DNA from: Sulfurimonas sp.
Lineage (GTDB): Bacteria; Campylobacterota; Campylobacteria; Campylobacterales; Sulfurimonadaceae
Length of the DNA: 37,166 nt
Assembly: GCA_026988235.1 (NCBI GenBank)
Contig: JALSLQ010000083.1
Span: 1 to 37,166, forward strand
Reading direction: 5' to 3'
Part shown: positions 26,668 through 33,831 of the stretch, in pieces
Layout: the number at the start of each line of letters is the position of its first letter
How positions within the stretch are numbered: position 1 is the stretch's first letter
Made by a program: the position numbers and the translations under genes
Notes under the pieces: generated by a model
Database searches by the model: none
What the model was told of the DNA's origin: nothing
Seen by the model: the letters and a program-made list of their open reading frames with translations, nothing else

Positions 26668-27328
26668 CTAGTTTATATACTATTTCTGGCGTAATTTCAT
26701 CAAATTTGAGTATTTTTTTCGCTTTATGGTCAAGGTAAAAGCGTTCTGCGGAAGCTTTATCCTTAAAAGCAATCAATTCTTTTCCCATCGGTCCATAAAC
26801 ATCACTGCCTAACACATAGTATGCTTTTGTACCATCTATCGTCTCTTGCGTATAATACTCTTGTACTAAAATATCTTTTATATTTTTTGGATGCTCAAAA
26901 TAATATTTCATCAAGTCTTTGACACCGTCAAAAGAGACATTTTTATCTTTATACTCTATTCTAGTCGCCCATCTTGGGTATTTATATAAAAACATACCAC
27001 ATACAGGACATTTATCATCTTTAGTAACAGTCAGTTTTTTATAATGTTTGTGCTTTTTAGACGCTCTTTTTACATCCCACAAATAAAGACTTAAAGCCTC
27101 TGCATATTTTTTATTTAATGTCGGACATATTTTTTTTGATAAAATCGCTTGATGAAGTTGTTCATAACTCTTATAAAGGTTTACCTCTATCTGCGAACAT
27201 TTTCTCTTATAAATTTTTTCACCCATAGGATAGAGTTTTTTTGCTTTGACGGCCTGTGAATAATTTGGATAAGAAAAAAGTGAAGTAGAAAAAATAAAAA
27301 GAAGCAGAAAAATTTTAAAATACGACAT
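26660..27328 (-). CDS. NosL-domain periplasmic protein
   Basis: 222 aa. A signal peptide (~1-19) lacks a lipobox Cys, unlike classical lipoprotein NosL. Residues ~25-85 (MGEKIYKRKC, later KKICPTLNKKYAEALSLYLW) recall a small cytochrome-c fold without a CxxCH haem site. The NosL domain begins at KCPVCGMFLYKYPRW (C107, C110, M112) and runs to the end, with YVLGSDVYGPMG as a typical core strand. NosL binds Cu(I) and supports nitrous-oxide reductase assembly, but no nos genes are in view. It leads an operon with a MacB-type ABC transporter. AAGG lies before the ATG. Confidence 0.85.
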   Translation of the reverse strand: MSYFKIFLLLFIFSTSLFSYPNYSQAVKAKKLYPMGEKIYKRKCSQIEVNLYKSYEQLHQAILSKKICPTLNKKYAEALSLYLWDVKRASKKHKHYKKLTVTKDDKCPVCGMFLYKYPRWATRIEYKDKNVSFDGVKDLMKYYFEHPKNIKDILVQEYYTQETIDGTKAYYVLGSDVYGPMGKELIAFKDKASAERFYLDHKAKKILKFDEITPEIVYKLDE

Positions 27329-27377
27329 AGAATAACCTTACAAAAAGTATTTTTGACTAGGATAATCTTATCGAAAT

Positions 27378-27396
27378 AGTGTTAATTTAGTGTTAA
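27378..27396 (-). promoter_or_regulatory. 11-bp-spaced direct repeat upstream of the NosL operon
   Basis: AGTGTTAA occurs twice (27378-27385, 27389-27396), i.e. TTAACACT twice on the strand of the operon, one helical turn apart and 50-68 bp before the start codon. A possible -10 (AGATTATC, near 27363-27370) lies just downstream. This spacing suits an OmpR-type response regulator dimer. Confidence 0.4.
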
Positions 27397-27398
27397 AA

Positions 27399-27884
27399 CT
27401 ACTTAGAAGGTACTCTTAAAATCATCAATCTTCTTATAAAAAGTACTAAAAGAGCCACAGCCAATATTTTAAAATCTATTTCACTTGCTATATGAACATT
27501 TTCAAAAGTATCACTTTGCGTTGCTTCTCTTCCTAATGCTTGCATAGAAAGGATTTTGGGAACATAAACAGAAGAAAACATTAATGAAGAAAATATTACA
27601 GTGGCAGCAGCCCCAAAGCTAATAGCATCTCTTTGACCCATTTTATAAGCCATTGCTTCATATATTGCTACAAAAATAGCAACAAAATAAATCCAGTATG
27701 CAAATCTACGAAATATTTCACCCATTATAATGCCCGCATTATAATTGTCTATAAGTAAATTAACAGTAATTCTGTCTGTATGAAAGACAACAGGAGCGAC
27801 AACAGCACCTAAAACCAAAACAGCGCCCAAAGTAGCTGCTAAAACAATAAAATATGCAAAATCCAAATAAATATTTTTTTTCAT
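27399..27884 (-). CDS. DUF4149 family membrane protein
   Basis: A 161-aa inner-membrane protein with four predicted helices (~8-30, ~52-75, ~85-110, ~135-153). ATLGAVLVLGAVVAPVVFH at the N terminus and the GEIFRRFAYW stretch are typical of the DUF4149 (TMEM205-like) family, whose function is unknown. AAAGG lies nine bases before the ATG. It follows prmC by 15 bp, suggesting it belongs to the upstream protease-prmC unit rather than the NosL operon, which begins 70 bp further on. Confidence 0.8.
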   Translation of the reverse strand: MKKNIYLDFAYFIVLAATLGAVLVLGAVVAPVVFHTDRITVNLLIDNYNAGIIMGEIFRRFAYWIYFVAIFVAIYEAMAYKMGQRDAISFGAAATVIFSSLMFSSVYVPKILSMQALGREATQSDTFENVHIASEIDFKILAVALLVLFIRRLMILRVPSK

Positions 27885-27899
27885 TTTTTTAAAACCTTT

Positions 27900-28730
27900 C
27901 TAATTTATTAATGTAAATCCACGATCAAACGAGCTATAATCTTTATAAAACTTGATAGACTTAAAATTTGTTTCTTTTAAATATAACCGTATTTTATCTT
28001 GTTGGTCATAACCCATCTCACAACTAAAAAACTTAATCTTTTGCTTTAAGGCTTCATCAAGAAGTTTCTTTATGATTTCATCGCCGACTGTACCACCAAA
28101 CAAAGCATTTTGAGGCTCATATGAAAGATTTTGCGCCAAATCAACTCCCTCTTCAATATAAGGAGGATTAGATACAAGATAATCTATTTTTTCATGTACG
28201 GGTGCAAGCAACGAACCAAAACGAAGTTCAATCTGCTCTTGTAGCCCAAATCTCTCTATATTTTTTTGGGCTACATGTAAGGCTTTTTCAGATATATCAA
28301 CCGCAATAATTTTAGAATTTTTGAAATACTTTGCAAGCATTATAGATATGATACCGCTCCCTACCCCAACCTCTGCAAAAGTCAAAACACTGTTTTTATC
28401 AGGCACATTTTTTAACACTTCATCTATAAGCAGTTCTGTTTCAGGTCTTGGAATTAAAGCCCCTTCATCTATATAAAATTCTTCACTATAAAAACTGACA
28501 GAATTTGTTATGTATTCAAAAGGCTCATTGTTCTTTCTTCTTTGCACCCACTCAAAAAGTTGTTGTGTCTCTTGTACTTCACTCTTTTGATGTGTTATCA
28601 ACCACAATTCATCAACATTAAGATACTTCATAAGAAACAATTGAGCTTCTCTAGCAGCTCTAGGTATACAAGGCTTCAAAATTTGCGTCATCTCACGAAG
28701 TAGCTCTTTTACTATATATTTGCTTCGCAT
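27900..28730 (-). CDS. prmC: peptide chain release factor N5-glutamine methyltransferase PrmC
   Basis: A 276-aa AdoMet methyltransferase that methylates the Gln of the GGQ motif in release factors RF1/RF2. The N-terminal helical domain (to ~90) contains EPFEYITNSVSFYSEEFYI. LIPRPETELLIDEVL follows, then AdoMet motif I (FAEVGVGSGIISIMLA) and the catalytic NPPY with YLVSNPPYIEEG. The start at 28730 is supported by GAGGG 4 bp upstream and lies inside the end of the protease gene (19-bp overlap). Confidence 0.94.
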   Translation of the reverse strand: MRSKYIVKELLREMTQILKPCIPRAAREAQLFLMKYLNVDELWLITHQKSEVQETQQLFEWVQRRKNNEPFEYITNSVSFYSEEFYIDEGALIPRPETELLIDEVLKNVPDKNSVLTFAEVGVGSGIISIMLAKYFKNSKIIAVDISEKALHVAQKNIERFGLQEQIELRFGSLLAPVHEKIDYLVSNPPYIEEGVDLAQNLSYEPQNALFGGTVGDEIIKKLLDEALKQKIKFFSCEMGYDQQDKIRLYLKETNFKSIKFYKDYSSFDRGFTLIN

Positions 28731-29971
28731 TTACCCTCGGTACCGCTTTTTTCTATATAACCGACATCAACACCCAATTCTTTTAGTCGCTCTATCACAG
28801 GAGGATGTGTATAATGAAAAAAGATATATAAAGGATGTGAAAGCGGAAAACTTTTATTTTCCGTTACTAGTTTTTTCAGTGCATTTGCAAGTTCAATAGC
28901 TCCTGCACTTCCACCCAGTTCACTTCCCATTTTATCAGCTTCATATTCATTATGGCGACTCACAATTCCCATAATCGGCATCATTATAAAGCCAAGAACA
29001 GGCATAAATAGCATGAGTAAAATCATTATGACATAAGGCTCTTTTGCAAGCCCGAGTTCTAAGTAAAGAGAATCCGGCAGATTGCCAAAAATCGCAAACA
29101 TCGCAAAAAGCATAGCACCGACCAAAGCGATGTTTTTATAAATATCACCATGTGCAAAGTGTCCGAGTTCATGTCCTAGTACCGCTAAAAGCTCTTTGGT
29201 AGTCAACTTTTTTAACAATGTATCAAATAAAACCACTCTTTTTGCTTTTCCAAAACCACCAAAATAAGCATTCAGTCTGTTGTCGCGTTTACTCGCATCA
29301 CTCACAAATACACCAGAACTTACAAAACCTGTTTTGTCCATAAGATTTTGAATTTCACCGTCAAGTGTCTCGTCTTCCAAGGGTATCAATTTGTCAAAAA
29401 ACATTGCGCGAAATGCCGGATAAAGCATATTTATCAAAATTACAAGTGCAAAAATAAAAACAAAGCTCCATAGCCACCAAAGCTGAGCATGTGAAATAAT
29501 TTCATAAATGCCCCATACCACAAGTGAACCAAGGACAACTGTCATACCAAAAGAAATGAGCGTATCTTTCATCCATTGTCCTAAGCTAGAATTATTAAAA
29601 CCAAATTTTGTATCAATCACAAACTTTTCATAATAAGAAAATGGTAGTGAAATAACAAAGTTAATCACCACAAAACTCATAACTATAGCTATATTCATCA
29701 ATGCTGCATTTTCCATTGTGTAGTATTGTTCTACGAGGTATTTTAATCCCAAGCCAATCCACATTATAAAAATAAGATAATCAACAAAAGTATTAATAAT
29801 CGCCAATTTTTCTTTTGCAACAGCATAATTTCCTGCTTTTAAAAAATCAGAAGCAGACAATAAAATCGGCGTTTTTCTCTTTATTAGGTTTACATAACCT
29901 ATTTGCATTACGCTTGTGTATATCGTTATTAATACATATAAACTATATATGCCTACTAGTGTCATTACCAT
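28712..29971 (-). CDS. M48 family metalloprotease (Ste24/CAAX-like)
   Basis: A 419-aa integral-membrane zinc protease. It has about five to seven helices, with the zinc motif HELGHFAHGD near residue 267 and the third ligand in NEYEADKMGSELG near 344. The segment FGFNNSSLGQWMKDTLI before the catalytic part is characteristic of Ste24-type enzymes, which form a hollow chamber in the membrane. Bacterial substrates are not known; membrane protein quality control is likely. The start at 29971 has AAGGCGG 7 bp upstream. It overlaps prmC by 19 bp. Confidence 0.93.
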   Translation of the reverse strand: MVMTLVGIYSLYVLITIYTSVMQIGYVNLIKRKTPILLSASDFLKAGNYAVAKEKLAIINTFVDYLIFIMWIGLGLKYLVEQYYTMENAALMNIAIVMSFVVINFVISLPFSYYEKFVIDTKFGFNNSSLGQWMKDTLISFGMTVVLGSLVVWGIYEIISHAQLWWLWSFVFIFALVILINMLYPAFRAMFFDKLIPLEDETLDGEIQNLMDKTGFVSSGVFVSDASKRDNRLNAYFGGFGKAKRVVLFDTLLKKLTTKELLAVLGHELGHFAHGDIYKNIALVGAMLFAMFAIFGNLPDSLYLELGLAKEPYVIMILLMLFMPVLGFIMMPIMGIVSRHNEYEADKMGSELGGSAGAIELANALKKLVTENKSFPLSHPLYIFFHYTHPPVIERLKELGVDVGYIEKSGTEGKCEANI

Positions 29972-30013
29972 ACTATTACCGCCTTATTTTAATTGAGAAA
30001 TTATAGCTAAAAG

Positions 30014-30223
30014 TTATCGAATAGGAATACTTTTACTTAATGGAATTACAGTAATTTTATCTTTGATGGGTAACGCACCTGCTGGAGTATTATATACCTT
30101 ATAAGCAATCATATAAATAGTACCTATAAGTAAACCGGCAATAATTACCGCCCATACAATTCTCTTTTTTTCACCTTTTAAAGTATTATAATCGCCGATA
30201 TCTTCTAATCTTGGTTCACTCAT
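30014..30223 (-). CDS. small single-span membrane protein
   Basis: 69 aa, no family recognised. An acidic N terminus (MSEPRLEDIGDYNTLKGEKK) is followed by a basic anchor and one membrane helix (~22-44), then a short periplasmic tail with PAGALPIKDK. It has its own promoter (TATAAT at 30247-30252) and a good AAGGA site, which support its being expressed. Confidence 0.7.
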   Translation of the reverse strand: MSEPRLEDIGDYNTLKGEKKRIVWAVIIAGLLIGTIYMIAYKVYNTPAGALPIKDKITVIPLSKSIPIR

Positions 30224-30246
30224 AATAAATCCTTTATTTTTGTGAA

Positions 30247-30252
30247 ATTATA
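30247..30252 (-). promoter_or_regulatory. -10 box for the 69-aa membrane protein
   Basis: TGATATAAT on the minus strand, 23 bp before the ATG at 30223, preceded by a T-rich stretch (CTTCTTTT). Confidence 0.5.
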
Positions 30253-30283
30253 TCAAAAAGAAGTATAAAGAATGTGATAAACA

Positions 30284-30302
30284 AAAGCTAACTTGACGCT
30301 TT
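30284..30302 (-). terminator. weak possible terminator after the Dabb-domain gene
   Basis: On the minus strand AAAGC and GCTTT pair across a 9-nt loop and are followed by TGTTT, 35 bp after the stop at 30337. The 5-bp stem and broken T-run make it doubtful. Confidence 0.25.
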
Positions 30303-30336
30303 AAGTCTATTTTTTATTTTATTTTATCGTCATATA

Positions 30337-30630
30337 TTATTCAAGTATATAGTCAACTACTCTTGATTCCAAGGTAACTTTTTTTATAAGAGCAACTACT
30401 TTTAAATGTTCTTCATGTGTTGCATATACTTTTAAATCTTCTTCAGACATAAAAGTCGAATAAAGCGACAAATCCATAGCTCTTTGTGACTCATTAAAAT
30501 TTATTCCGACTTCAATACTTCGCAAGACATCTATGCTTTTTTCCAAACTTTCCAACTTGTCTTTAACCTTTGCTATATTTAAAGCTTTATTTTCATCTTT
30601 AAATGTAAACATTACTATATGAACTACCAT
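30337..30630 (-). CDS. Dabb (stress-responsive A/B barrel) domain protein
   Basis: A 97-aa ferredoxin-like alpha/beta barrel protein. VVHIVMFTFKDE at the start, the central VGINFNESQRAMDLSLYSTF and the end VDYILE are typical of the Dabb family, which forms dimers. Members have varied or unknown roles; the substrate is not evident. AAGG precedes the ATG. It is divergent from the small gene at 30700. Confidence 0.85.
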   Translation of the reverse strand: MVVHIVMFTFKDENKALNIAKVKDKLESLEKSIDVLRSIEVGINFNESQRAMDLSLYSTFMSEEDLKVYATHEEHLKVVALIKKVTLESRVVDYILE

Positions 30631-30674
30631 TTATGCAACCTTTATATATCTTCTTCGAATCTTAGCAAATTTTT

Positions 30675-30691
30675 TATAATATTTTGATAAT
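30675..30691 (+). promoter_or_regulatory. two overlapping -10-like boxes before the 64-aa gene
   Basis: TATAAT (30675-30680) and GATAAT (30686-30691) precede the ATG at 30700. The first would give a ~13-nt leader, the second none. No ribosome site is present in either case. Confidence 0.4.
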
Positions 30692-30699
30692 ATACGCAT

Positions 30700-30894
30700 A
30701 TGAAAGAATTATACGGCGTTGGCATTTTATTTTTTTATTTTCTTAAATGGCCTATTGCACTTGCCTATCCATATATGCTGACACATGGAATGCACCATAA
30801 TTATATTTTAGATATTTTATGGGTTTACTGCATTTTTTTAATATTCAAAGACCTTACCATGTATCTCAAAAAAAAGAAAAACAAAAAATTATAA
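30700..30894 (+). CDS. small membrane protein
   Basis: 64 aa, no family recognised. Two hydrophobic segments (~5-25 and ~36-54) flank a loop with HGMHHNY; the C terminus is strongly basic (MYLKKKKNKK), placing it in the cytoplasm. Its stop overlaps the DASS transporter gene by 6 bp, tail to tail. There is no Shine-Dalgarno sequence, and promoter-like boxes lie within 25 bp of the ATG. It is less secure than its neighbours. Confidence 0.55.
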   Translation: MKELYGVGILFFYFLKWPIALAYPYMLTHGMHHNYILDILWVYCIFLIFKDLTMYLKKKKNKKL

Positions 30895-32244
30895 AATAAG
30901 TTTCCAAAAATATTCTGCGATGAAAACAATAAAAAATATTCCAAGTAAATTTAGAACTATTCCATATTTCATCATATTTTTGACACTCACTGCTCCACTA
31001 CTCATAGCAATGGCATTAGGCGGTGTGGCAATAGGGAGCATAAAAGCATAACTTGCACACAAAGTAGCAACCATCATAAAAAGTGTTATGTTGATACCTG
31101 AGTGCTCTGCCACGGAATAAATCACAGGAAGCATAATAGAAATTAGTGCCGTATTGGAGGTGATTTCTGTTGTAAATGTAATAAGCACTGCAACACTTAA
31201 AAGTAATAACAACGGCGAAAGATGTGTCATACTCAGTAAGTAAGAAGCAACTTCATCTGCCAATCCAGTTTTAGAAAAAGCTTTTGCTATAGAGAATCCT
31301 GCACCAAATAAGAACATAATCGCATAAGGAATTTTCACACTGTCTTCATCCCAGTTAAGTATATTAAAAGGAGGCATAAACAGTACTAGTCCAAAACCCA
31401 GTAAAATTCCACTTTCGCTCATTCCTAAACCATTCCAGTAAGGTCTGATAGGTGCATTAACAAATAAGATGATGATAAGCAATAGCATTAAATACATGAC
31501 TTTTTTCTGTGCTTTATTTAAAATACTTTTTTCTATCTTTTTTTGTATTTGTATGTCACTGACCCCATAACTCAATAAGAATCCGACACTTATCAACATA
31601 AGTACAGATAAAGGTGCCACCATTAGCATCCATTGAAAAAATGGAATCAGTTGCATATTATGTTCTTGCATAATACCCAGTAAAATGAGGTTGGGAGGTG
31701 TCCCAATCGGTGTTAAAATACCACCAATACTCGCACCGTAAGCAATCGCAAGTGCAAAGCGCATTTTTAATTTTTTATTATCTGTTAAAAAAATTGCAAT
31801 AGGTATTAATAGTAAAGTTGTTGTGGTGTTTGACAAAATAGAACTTAATAGTCCAGATGTAAGAGCAAGAGAAAATATCATGCCCCTAGGCGTTGCGGGA
31901 AACAGGTTTAGAAGCTTATTAGCTACATGTACATGTAAAGCAGTTTTCTCAACCGCAATAGCGAGTAAAAAACCACCAAAAAAGAGATATATAATAGGAT
32001 TTGCATAATTTACTGCTGTCATTTTTGTATTTATTATCCCAAAGGCAGGAAAAAGAACTATGGGTAAAAGAGAGACAACGCCCAAAGGTAAAGCTTCATT
32101 TGTCCACAGTATTACCAAAAATACGATACATCCAATCAATGCACTTTGTTGTAATGTAAGAACAGATATAGTCATAAAAAAAGCGAACAGTGCTACAGTA
32201 AATGCAAACAGTAGTTTCACAAATTTACTTTTTTGTATATACAT
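30889..32244 (-). CDS. DASS family (SLC13) anion/dicarboxylate transporter
   Basis: A 451-aa inner-membrane transporter with about 11-12 helices and two hairpin re-entrant regions. The paired SNT motifs (SNTTTTLL at ~140 and SNTALIS at ~370) and the two TPP motifs (TPIGTPPNLI and LPIATPPNAIA) are the substrate and Na+ sites of the divalent anion/Na+ symporter family. Substrates may be C4-dicarboxylates, citrate, sulfate or phosphate; the sequence alone does not tell. An AGGA site precedes the start, 8 bp after gpsA. CTACATGTACATGTAA at 31923-31938 is a doubled variant of the window's palindrome. Confidence 0.9.
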   Translation of the reverse strand: MYIQKSKFVKLLFAFTVALFAFFMTISVLTLQQSALIGCIVFLVILWTNEALPLGVVSLLPIVLFPAFGIINTKMTAVNYANPIIYLFFGGFLLAIAVEKTALHVHVANKLLNLFPATPRGMIFSLALTSGLLSSILSNTTTTLLLIPIAIFLTDNKKLKMRFALAIAYGASIGGILTPIGTPPNLILLGIMQEHNMQLIPFFQWMLMVAPLSVLMLISVGFLLSYGVSDIQIQKKIEKSILNKAQKKVMYLMLLLIIILFVNAPIRPYWNGLGMSESGILLGFGLVLFMPPFNILNWDEDSVKIPYAIMFLFGAGFSIAKAFSKTGLADEVASYLLSMTHLSPLLLLLSVAVLITFTTEITSNTALISIMLPVIYSVAEHSGINITLFMMVATLCASYAFMLPIATPPNAIAMSSGAVSVKNMMKYGIVLNLLGIFFIVFIAEYFWKLIL

Positions 32245-32252
32245 AAAAAATC

Positions 32253-33140
32253 CTAATTTGTCAGTAAATCTTTGAGACTTTCATTTGGGTTTTTACCCTC
32301 TAACATCAGATATACTTCCGTGGCAATCGGTAGATACAAATCTTGTTTCATAGAAATATCATGTAAAGCATACGCTGTACCTATACCTTCTGCAACTTCG
32401 CCAAGCTCTTGCAAAATTTTCTCTTGTGTTTGTTGTTTTGCCAAACCAAGCCCAACCCTAAAGTTTCGACTCATTGTTGAAGAAGCCGTTAAAAACAAAT
32501 CACCTGCTCCGCTCAACCCCAAAAATGTATCTTTTTGTGCACCATACACAGCACCAAAACGCTCCATTTCTACAAGTCCACGAGAAATAAGAGCTGCTGA
32601 GGCATTATTACCAAGGTTTAAGCCCGAACAAATGCCTGCTGCAATGGCAATAACATTTTTATAAGCACCAGCAATTTCAGCACCCATAACATCAAAAGAG
32701 GTATATGTTTTAATAAAATCAGGGAAAAATGCTGCAAATTCTTGTGCAAGTGTTTTATTTGATGCGTTAATTACAAGTGCGGTAGGCAATGACTGCATAA
32801 CCTCGATTGCAAAAGAAGGTCCTGAAAGAAAAGCTATATTTTCATTTGGAATATAATCACCATATATTTCATTTAAAAATCTACCGCTTGTTGCTTCTAT
32901 ACCTTTGGATGCAACAAGAATTTTTTGATTTTTAAAGACAAAATTTTCTTCCAACCACTTTGCTACCTGCTGTGCAGGAACACTAATAATAAGGTACTCA
33001 CATTCTAATATCTCTGCAAGAGAGACAAAGTTTCTTATTTTTCTTGCTCTTCTTGAAGTTATTAGTACATTATGATTTTGACTTAATGCAAAATGCAGTG
33101 CACTTCCCCACTTACCAGCCCCAATGACTCCAATTGACAT
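32253..33140 (-). CDS. gpsA: glycerol-3-phosphate dehydrogenase [NAD(P)+]
   Basis: A 295-aa enzyme reducing dihydroxyacetone phosphate to sn-glycerol 3-phosphate for phospholipid synthesis. The Rossmann motif is IGVIGAGKWGSALH. KGIEA, FLSGPSFAIEV, the catalytic Lys in GAYKNVIAIAAGIC and GLSGAGDLFLTASS with SRNFRVG are all conserved. It is somewhat shorter than the E. coli enzyme (339 aa). The start overlaps the RCK gene by 29 bp; GGGAG upstream supports it, and the Rossmann strand needs this start. Confidence 0.95.
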   Translation of the reverse strand: MSIGVIGAGKWGSALHFALSQNHNVLITSRRARKIRNFVSLAEILECEYLIISVPAQQVAKWLEENFVFKNQKILVASKGIEATSGRFLNEIYGDYIPNENIAFLSGPSFAIEVMQSLPTALVINASNKTLAQEFAAFFPDFIKTYTSFDVMGAEIAGAYKNVIAIAAGICSGLNLGNNASAALISRGLVEMERFGAVYGAQKDTFLGLSGAGDLFLTASSTMSRNFRVGLGLAKQQTQEKILQELGEVAEGIGTAYALHDISMKQDLYLPIATEVYLMLEGKNPNESLKDLLTN

Positions 33141-33831
33141 ACCGATTGCTCCCTATCTTTTTTTCAAATTCTGCAATATCTGTTTCATAACCAACAACAA
33201 TAAGAATATCACCCTCACGAATAACATGATGCTTTGCTTTTGAAGAGTAGATAAATTCACTTTTCATATCTTCATGCATCACAGACAAAACGATAATACC
33301 ATTATATCGTGTCCAATCTATACTCGTCAGTTGTTCATCTTTAAAATGACTCTCTTTGTTAATCTTGATTTGTGCAATTTTTAAAGCACTCTCTTCATAG
33401 AGTATACTATGAAGAATTTTACTTGATATTGGTTTTTCAAGCATATTTGCAATAATATCCGAGGTCGTTTCCACAAGGGGAATGACCTTATTTGCGCCTG
33501 CCATAGTGAGTTTGTTTGCACTTTCACTATTTGATGCAACGGCTATAATAGTCAACTCTTTAAAATTAGCACGCAGTGATATAGTTAAAAAAATATTTTC
33601 TGCCGTATCTTCAAGGACGCAAAAAGCCATTGATTTACTAATATCTACATTTTTTGTCAGTTCTGTCCATTTATCGCTTAAGTCAAAAATTTCAATTTTT
33701 GTTTCACTGGCTTGCACATCATCTTCATGTAAAGAAAAAATCCTAATTTGTTCATATTTATCTTTTACATTTGCAACAATTTCATCTGCATATTTATTAT
33801 GTCCAAAAATAAGTGCTGTTGTTTTAACCAT
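33112..33831 (-). CDS. RCK (TrkA-N/TrkA-C) protein paired with the K+ channel
   Basis: A 239-aa cytoplasmic protein made of one RCK unit. The N-terminal Rossmann part (TALIFGHNKYADEI) has a degenerate glycine motif. A central stretch, FKELTIIAVASNSESANKLT, is followed by AGANKVIPLVETTSDIIANM. The C-terminal TrkA-C-like lobe (~150-235) has REGDILIVVGYETDIAEFEK. It begins 8 bp inside the end of the channel gene, with AGGT as ribosome site, so the two are made together. It probably completes a gating ring with the channel's own RCK domain, as separate RCK subunits do in other channels; this is inference. Confidence 0.85.
   Translation of the reverse strand: MVKTTALIFGHNKYADEIVANVKDKYEQIRIFSLHEDDVQASETKIEIFDLSDKWTELTKNVDISKSMAFCVLEDTAENIFLTISLRANFKELTIIAVASNSESANKLTMAGANKVIPLVETTSDIIANMLEKPISSKILHSILYEESALKIAQIKINKESHFKDEQLTSIDWTRYNGIIVLSVMHEDMKSEFIYSSKAKHHVIREGDILIVVGYETDIAEFEKKIGSNRYVNWSHWGW

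Noticed and set aside
23692..27328. p19/FtrA-type iron uptake locus
   Set aside because: That locus in Campylobacter has a P19 protein, an FTR-type permease and two ABC permeases; here there is one permease, a NosL protein and no P19 or FTR homologue.
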